From an uncultured Clostridia bacterium (GTDB lineage Bacteria > Bacillota > Clostridia > Oscillospirales > Ruminococcaceae), in assembly GCA_947175045.1 (NCBI GenBank), contig CAMWLH010000039.1:1-11113 (forward strand): DNA of 11,113 nucleotides. The letters run 5' to 3'. The notes under the pieces were generated by a model. That model saw only the letters and a list, made by a program, of their open reading frames with translations, made no database searches and was not told where the DNA came from. Shown here one piece after another: positions 6,768-11,113 of the stretch (position 1 is its first letter; each line of letters opens with the position of its first letter). Made by a program: the position numbers and the translations under genes.

Positions 6768-7601
6768 TTAGCGAACAAGTCGCTTGTCGATATAGACGTT
6801 GTGTGGCAATCCATATTTTATAGCCGTATTGTATAGCTCTGTCGCTCTTTTCATTTCTCCTATATCAATCAATGCGTTTATCGCTGCCGTTATGCCGACA
6901 TTTGCTTGATTTTTTTCGGAACGCACCCGATTAAAATGTTCCCATTCCCCGCATACAAATTCAGACGGAGTATCGTCAAGAGCAAGCTTTTTGAAAAAAT
7001 CAGAACAAAGGCTCTCTATATCAATATCGGTCCGCTTGAAAGCTTTTATAATCGAGGAAAGGTAAATTATCCGATAAAAGTTATTTTCAGCACATTTATT
7101 ACTCTGAATAAATTCGGAAAATTTTTTATCAGCATAGGACAGATGCTCTTCGGGTATTTTTAAAGATGGGTGAACTGCAAGTGCCGCGCGGTGCGCTTCA
7201 TAGGTAATTCGGTAGTTTTCGCTTGTGATCTCGCAGTTTTCCACCGCACTGTGATACAGCTCATACCAAAAGCTTTCATAACCGGAAGAGATAAGCGTAA
7301 AGCGTTGGGTAGTATCGGAAATAGTCCAAAATCCGTATTTGTCCGGCTTATCGGAAAGATAAGCCGCAAAGCGCTTATGATTTTTATATAGGTTATCGCT
7401 ATCGCGCATTAGTGCGTAGCTGTCCGAAATATTCCACAGGCAAAACCCCGTATCCAAAATATCGTTACAATTGTTGAGCAGATATTTCATATATTCGATA
7501 ACCGACATATCCGATGTGATCTTTTCCTCGGGGCTTTTGGCGTTTCGTTCCCCCTTGGATTTTATTTGGTTGAATTTTTCCCGTATTTCATTATTCAGCA
7601 T
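6768..7601 (-). CDS. Protein of unknown function, AT-richer than its neighbours
   Basis: I do not recognise this 277-residue protein. It is hydrophilic, rich in Asn, Lys, Ser, Tyr and Ile, with no signal peptide or membrane segment. It appears mostly helical: aromatic-rich segments such as FWTISDTTQRF and SGYESFWYELYHSAVENC occupy the middle. The end, AAINALIDIGEMKRATELYNTAIKYG, resembles one TPR-like helix pair, so a helical-repeat scaffold is possible. ATG 7601 is preceded by AGGAG (minus strand, 7612-7608) with a 6-nt gap, a good ribosome site. It begins 42 nt after trmO ends and is probably the last gene of that operon, before the terminator at 6669-6703. Its codons favour A/T at third positions, unlike the GC-rich neighbours, which suggests later acquisition or relaxed selection. 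I see no catalytic motif. Confidence 0.75.
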   Translation of the reverse strand: MLNNEIREKFNQIKSKGERNAKSPEEKITSDMSVIEYMKYLLNNCNDILDTGFCLWNISDSYALMRDSDNLYKNHKRFAAYLSDKPDKYGFWTISDTTQRFTLISSGYESFWYELYHSAVENCEITSENYRITYEAHRAALAVHPSLKIPEEHLSYADKKFSEFIQSNKCAENNFYRIIYLSSIIKAFKRTDIDIESLCSDFFKKLALDDTPSEFVCGEWEHFNRVRSEKNQANVGITAAINALIDIGEMKRATELYNTAIKYGLPHNVYIDKRLVR

Positions 7602-7643
7602 TGTGTTCTCCTATAATTTTTCCGAGAGCGTAATTCCTATCGA

Positions 7644-8303
7644 TCAGCGGATCTGCGTTACTGTCAGCAGCTCCCCCTCGACCCGAAAACTGATCTCCAT
7701 TTCCGCGAAGCTCATGGTGTAGACGCGCTCGGGGGAATGCTGATACTGCGGTCTGGGGTCTTGTGAGAGAACCTCCAGCAGCGCCGCCCGCTTTTCCTCG
7801 GGAACAAGCTCCAAAAACTCCGCAGGCAGCTCTACCCGAAGAAGCTCCCCGCCGTCAGCCGCCGCGAAGCCGTTTGAAGCCGCGGGAATGCTGTCAACAT
7901 AGGGCAGATATGGCTTGATATCGTAAATCGGAGTGCCGTCCATCAGGTCGGCGCCGCTCACATGGATTATCGTGCCCTGCGGTGTGTGTTCCAGTTTATT
8001 CAGCTTTACCGCGCTCATTGCAAGCCTGTTCGGGCGGAAGGGGGAGCGCGTCGCGAAAACTCCCACCCGCTTATTCCCGCCCAGACGGGGCGGGCGGACT
8101 GTCGGAGAGCGGTACTCCGCCTCGGAAAACTCCCACAGCAGCCATATGTGGCTGAATTGCTCCAGTCCGCGGAACGCTTCGGGAGTATACTGCGGCTCGA
8201 AAACCACCCTTGCTTTAAGGGCACCCGCAAGCCCGCTCTGGCGCGGTATCCCGAATTTTTCGGGGAAATCCGTTTCGATATGCGCCACGGGAAAAATTTC
8301 CAT
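7644..8303 (-). CDS. trmO: tRNA (N6-threonylcarbamoyladenosine37-N6)-methyltransferase TrmO (TsaA family)
   Basis: TrmO uses S-adenosylmethionine to methylate t6A at position 37 of Thr-type tRNAs, next to the anticodon, tuning decoding. This 219-residue protein shows the family blocks in order: GIPRQSGL (18-25), FRGLEQFSHIWLLWEF (44-59), ATRSPFRPNRLAMS (84-97) and DLMDGTPIYDIKPYLPY (119-135). The C-terminal part ends in a QYQHSPERVYTMSFAEMEISF segment as in other TsaA-family proteins. ATG 8303 is chosen because homologous proteins begin at such a MEIFPVAHIETDF segment and GAGGAG lies 7 nt before it; the frame stays open 19 codons further upstream, but these overlap the preceding gene. That gene's TAA is at 8308-8310, leaving 4 nt, so the two are very probably translationally coupled. 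Confidence in the family is high; the activity is by homology. Confidence 0.93.
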   Translation of the reverse strand: MEIFPVAHIETDFPEKFGIPRQSGLAGALKARVVFEPQYTPEAFRGLEQFSHIWLLWEFSEAEYRSPTVRPPRLGGNKRVGVFATRSPFRPNRLAMSAVKLNKLEHTPQGTIIHVSGADLMDGTPIYDIKPYLPYVDSIPAASNGFAAADGGELLRVELPAEFLELVPEEKRAALLEVLSQDPRPQYQHSPERVYTMSFAEMEISFRVEGELLTVTQIR

Positions 8304-8307
8304 ATAC

Positions 8308-10863
8308 TTACTCCTCAATGATCTTTCGTATAGCCCGCTCAACCTCCGTGACCTCCGCAAGGAACTCGCTTGCGGAAACGCGGATCGCTCCGCTGCCCAT
8401 AATGATTATCTGCTCCACATTGTCCGAGGTGGCTACCCTTACGCGGTAGTCCTTTGTGAGGGTGTGTGCGGTCTTTTCAATGTACATATCCGCCGTTTCC
8501 GCTTCCTTGGTGTAGACGACGGAGATATTGCTTATCTCCTCCACCTCGCGGTGCTTGCCCTTGACTCTGTACGCGTCGAATACCAGAATAAGATTGCAGT
8601 TTTTGAACCCGCGGTAGTTGCAGAGGATATTTATCAGCCTGTTCCGCGCCGCGTCGAGATTTTCACGCGCCAGCTTGTTCAGCTCATCCCAGGCAAAAAT
8701 AATGTTGTAGCCGTCCACCAGCAGGTATTCGGGTCCTTTTTGGGGCGCGGGGAGCTTGGGTATGGAGGAGCTTTTAGGCGTCTTTTCGCGGCGCATGGCG
8801 CTGCGTTCGTCGCGTTTTATCTTGCCGTAGGTGCGCTCGAAGATAGCCATAAGCTCCTTGTCCTCCGCGACCCGCTGTTTGTATGAGGATATCTCGCCTT
8901 GTGTAACGAATCGCTCCGCGTTTTCCTCGTGAGCGCTGCCGCCGAACCTCAGTCCGCTGTCGCAGTGCATTTTTGCGGGAGCCTCGTTCCACTTCACCAC
9001 ATAGCCCGCTCCATGAGAGCAGAAAACGCTGTCCGCGGGGTTTTCTGTGTCCGCTTCAAAATCGTAGCCCGCCGCCGCGATGACCTCCTCCGCGTTATGG
9101 CAGGGGAAATACCCGCAGGGAGTGCAGGAGAGCCTGCCCCTGCCGCGGGTGTAGCCTATGACCTCGCTGTGGTAGTCCAGCATTTCCGAGACAGGCACCG
9201 TGCCGCTTATCACGGAGAAATCCTCGACGACGTCGGGCTGCGAGAACTCCGCACCCATTCGGTTGAGGTCGGTCATGGCGCGCCCTACCGCGTCCGAAGG
9301 AACCTCCAGGCGGAACTCGTAAAACGGCTCGAGAAGCACCGACTTCGCGCTTGCCAGACCCTGCCGCAGCGCGCGGTAGGTCGCCTGACGGAAATCCCCG
9401 CCCTCGGTATGCTTTATGTGCGCCCGTCCCGCCGCCACGGATATCTTCATATCGGTTATCGGGGCGCCGATAAGCACTCCTATATGCTGCCTTTCCGCGA
9501 GATGGGTAAGTATCAGTCGCTGCCAGTTTATGTCAAGATCGTCCTTGCGGCAGTCCGAGAAGAAATGAAGTCCGCTGCCGCGCTCCGCGGGCTCAAGCAG
9601 AAGATGAACCTCCGCGTAGTGCCGCAGCGGCTCATAGTGCCCCACGCCCTCAACGGGGGCGGCTATCGTTTCCTTGTAGGCTATGCTGCCCCGGTCAAAT
9701 TCCACCTCCAGCCCGAAACGCTCAGCAATAACGCTTTTCAGCACCTCAAGCTGAATTTCCCCCATTAGCTGCACATGAATTTCCTTAAGCTGCTCCGACC
9801 ATATTATCCTCAGTTGAGGGTCTTCGTCCTCAAGAGCGCGCAGTTTAGTCAGTGCCGCGGGGATATCGGTGCCCGCTGGCAGGTTCATTTTGTAGGTGAG
9901 CACCGCCTCCAGCAGCGGCGCTTTTCCCTCGGTCTCCGCGCCGAGAGCCTGTCCCGAAAAAGTCTTGGTGAGCCCCGTGACAGCGCAGAGAGTCCCCGCG
10001 GGAGCGCTGTCTGCCGTAGAGTACTTCGCTCCCGAATATATCCGTATCTGGTTTATTTTTTCGTCGGGAGCGTTTTTGTCGATCGCAGTTCTGACCGCCG
10101 CGCTCCCGCCGTTTATTTTAATGTGAGTGAGCCGCGCGCCGTTCTCGTCGCGTGCTATTTTGTATACCCTTGCGGCAAACTCCGCGCTCCTTTCGGGCTC
10201 TGCCGCGTATCTGTCCAGCGCCGCCAGCAGCTCGTCTATCCCCTTGAGCTTAAGCGCCGCGCCGAAAAGAACGGGAAATATCCTGCGCCCCGAAATAGCC
10301 CTTGAAATAAGCTCATCGGATACCTCTCCCGTTTCCAGGAAGCTCTCCATGCAGTCCTCGTCCAGCTCCGCCGCCGCTTCGGCAAGACTGCTCTCCGTCG
10401 AAAAGTCCATGCAGCCGCCCGAAAGCCTTTTGCGCAGCTCATCCAAAATACCGCCGCGCTCCTGCGCTATATCCATTTTGTTGACAAAAATAAAGGCGGG
10501 GATATTATACCTCCGCAAAATCCGCCAAAGCGTTTCCGTGTGGCTTTGAACCCCATCCGTCCCGCTTATCACCAATACCGCCATATCCACCGCTGTAAGC
10601 GCCCGCTCCGCCTCCGCCGCGAAATCGACGTGCCCCGGGGTGTCCAGCAGGGTGAACTCCGCGTTTTGTGTGCGCAGCACCGCCTGCTTGGAAAATATGG
10701 TTATACCTCGGCTTTTTTCAAGGGGATCGGTATCGAGAAAAGCGTTCCCGTGATCGACCCGCCCGAGCCTGCGTATTTCCCCCGCGCGGTACAACATAGC
10801 CTCCGCGAGAGTGGTTTTGCCCGAATCGACATGGGCGGTCATTCCAAGAACGATCCTTTTCAG
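8308..10863 (-). CDS. TetM/EF-G-like translational GTPase fused to a YacP/Rae1-type NYN nuclease
   Basis: About 851 residues. The N-terminal 640 or so form a ribosomal-protection/EF-G type GTPase: G1 AHVDSGKTT (10-18), switch RGITI (52-56), DTPGH (74-78) and NKMD (128-131), followed by recognisable later domains (e.g. LMGEIQLEV, YKETI, LLEPFYEFRLEVP). In the domain IV tip loop, TetM has YYSPVS where this protein has AHIKHT (481-486). The segment 580-617 is unusually rich in Cys and His. From about residue 711 a YacP/Rae1-like NYN domain follows: LVDGYN (Asp717), VFDAY (Asp763), ETAD (Asp792) and ATSD (Asp814), all acidic positions kept. Rae1 cuts mRNA in the ribosomal A site, so the fusion suggests a ribosome-targeted nuclease. 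Such genes are often labelled tetracycline resistance; I would not do so here. Start: family alignment and GGGGGG at 10871-10876 point to CTG 10863. ATG 10908 lies in a hairpin loop, and ATG 10842 would cut off the first strand. It is followed by a coupled trmO. Confidence 0.85.
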   Translation of the reverse strand: MKRIVLGMTAHVDSGKTTLAEAMLYRAGEIRRLGRVDHGNAFLDTDPLEKSRGITIFSKQAVLRTQNAEFTLLDTPGHVDFAAEAERALTAVDMAVLVISGTDGVQSHTETLWRILRRYNIPAFIFVNKMDIAQERGGILDELRKRLSGGCMDFSTESSLAEAAAELDEDCMESFLETGEVSDELISRAISGRRIFPVLFGAALKLKGIDELLAALDRYAAEPERSAEFAARVYKIARDENGARLTHIKINGGSAAVRTAIDKNAPDEKINQIRIYSGAKYSTADSAPAGTLCAVTGLTKTFSGQALGAETEGKAPLLEAVLTYKMNLPAGTDIPAALTKLRALEDEDPQLRIIWSEQLKEIHVQLMGEIQLEVLKSVIAERFGLEVEFDRGSIAYKETIAAPVEGVGHYEPLRHYAEVHLLLEPAERGSGLHFFSDCRKDDLDINWQRLILTHLAERQHIGVLIGAPITDMKISVAAGRAHIKHTEGGDFRQATYRALRQGLASAKSVLLEPFYEFRLEVPSDAVGRAMTDLNRMGAEFSQPDVVEDFSVISGTVPVSEMLDYHSEVIGYTRGRGRLSCTPCGYFPCHNAEEVIAAAGYDFEADTENPADSVFCSHGAGYVVKWNEAPAKMHCDSGLRFGGSAHEENAERFVTQGEISSYKQRVAEDKELMAIFERTYGKIKRDERSAMRREKTPKSSSIPKLPAPQKGPEYLLVDGYNIIFAWDELNKLARENLDAARNRLINILCNYRGFKNCNLILVFDAYRVKGKHREVEEISNISVVYTKEAETADMYIEKTAHTLTKDYRVRVATSDNVEQIIIMGSGAIRVSASEFLAEVTEVERAIRKIIEE

Positions 10864-10881
10864 TGTAAGTCCCCCCGACAC

Positions 10882-10933
10882 ACAGCGGATAGCGGCGCTG
10901 CTCCACATACGGAGCAGCGCCGCTATCCGCTGT
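10882..10933. repeat. Perfect 23-bp hairpin between acpS and the GTPase-nuclease gene
   Basis: Positions 10882-10904 are exactly complementary to 10911-10933, with the 6-nt loop ACATAC. On the minus strand, the direction of the operon, the stem begins in the last base of the acpS stop codon and is followed by TGTGTCGGGGGG with no T-run, so it is not a normal intrinsic terminator. A T-rich tail is present only on the plus strand, where no gene precedes it. It ends 5 nt before the GGGGGG ribosome site of the next gene, so it may adjust expression between the two genes by RNA processing, protection or partial termination. Confidence 0.8.
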
Positions 10934-11113
10934 TATGTTGCTTTTGTTATTATTACCGACGCGGTGGCGTAGCTCTTGCAGTGAGCTACGGAAACGTTGA
11001 TGATATAGTTTTCCCGCTCCTCCAGCATTTTTGCGCGTCCCGACGTGATAAGTATCGGCGAGCCGAGCCTGTCGCGCAAAACAGATATCTCGGATGCCTT
11101 GACGATCCTCATG
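10933..11113 (-). CDS. acpS: Holo-[acyl-carrier-protein] synthase, C-terminal part (cut by window edge)
   Basis: The last 59 codons are visible, from MRIVKASEISVLRDRLGSP to ITKAT and TAA (10933-10935); the frame continues beyond the edge. AcpS transfers 4'-phosphopantetheine from CoA to acyl carrier protein for fatty acid synthesis. The visible half fits the family's end: a Gly-x-Pro element (GSPILITSGRAK, against the usual GKP...G.A), then INVSVAHCKSYATASVII, which corresponds to the conserved ISISH...YA.A.V strand pair, with Ala for the second Ser. Normal length is about 120 residues, so the missing N-terminus lies outside the window, and the ATG at 11112 is probably internal. It is the first visible gene of the minus-strand cluster. 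The family call rests on a short C-terminal piece. Confidence 0.75.
   Translation of the reverse strand, partial: MRIVKASEISVLRDRLGSPILITSGRAKMLEERENYIINVSVAHCKSYATASVIITKAT

Noticed and set aside
7933..8886. Plus-strand frame of 317 codons opposite trmO and the nuclease domain
   Set aside because: It spans the ends of two well-supported minus-strand genes and shows no family motif.
8899..9768. Plus-strand frame of 289 codons opposite the GTPase domains
   Set aside because: The minus strand carries strong GTPase motifs here; the plus frame is a GC-bias shadow.
8308..10863. Tetracycline resistance gene (tet ribosomal protection class)
   Set aside because: The domain IV loop lacks the YSPV residues and a nuclease domain is fused on; the overall similarity is of family level only.
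10882..10933. Intrinsic terminator after acpS
   Set aside because: The stem is strong, but in the direction of acpS transcription it is followed by TGTGTCGGGG with no T-run; kept only as a hairpin.

Overview
The window looks like chromosomal DNA from a Clostridia-class Firmicute, most likely Oscillospiraceae/Ruminococcus-like. I infer this from strong AGGAG-type ribosome sites, a TTGAAC-N17-TATAAT sigma-A promoter, a Firmicute-style tubulin-like protein, a TgpA-type transglutaminase, and a translational GTPase fused to a YacP/Rae1-type NYN nuclease. No rRNA, tRNA, CRISPR array or transposase gene was seen.

Layout, plus strand: positions 1-280 are non-coding, with palindromes, a direct repeat and a promoter. 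A tubulin-like gene (290-2572) follows. Next is a 374-base gap holding a 159-bp inverted-repeat element that resembles a MITE (2579-2737) and a hairpin-rich stretch (2766-2946) that is either a dispersed repeat or a 58-residue ORF. After it come a membrane-anchored transglutaminase (2947-5592) and a DHH-family phosphoesterase (5718-6659) with its own promoter and a leader hairpin. A two-way terminator (6669-6703) closes this half.

Layout, minus strand (read from the right end): the 3' part of acpS (10933-11113) is followed by a perfect 23-bp hairpin. Then come a TetM/EF-G-like GTPase fused to a C-terminal NYN nuclease (8308-10863), trmO (7644-8303, starting 4 nt after the fusion gene stops) and an AT-richer gene of unknown function (6768-7601). 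The four are close enough to form one operon.

The most interesting item is the GTPase-nuclease fusion. Its nuclease half carries the acidic residues of Rae1/YacP, an endonuclease that cuts mRNA in the ribosomal A site. Its GTPase half belongs to the family that enters the same A site, but the domain IV tip loop that displaces tetracycline in TetM is replaced. With the coupled tRNA-modifying gene trmO, the cluster suggests a ribosome-directed mRNA surveillance function rather than drug resistance. Its biological role is inference.

The other main points are a tubulin-like protein whose GGGTGSG nucleotide-binding signature is eroded, and the two adjacent intergenic elements that appear to have reshaped the start region of the transglutaminase gene.
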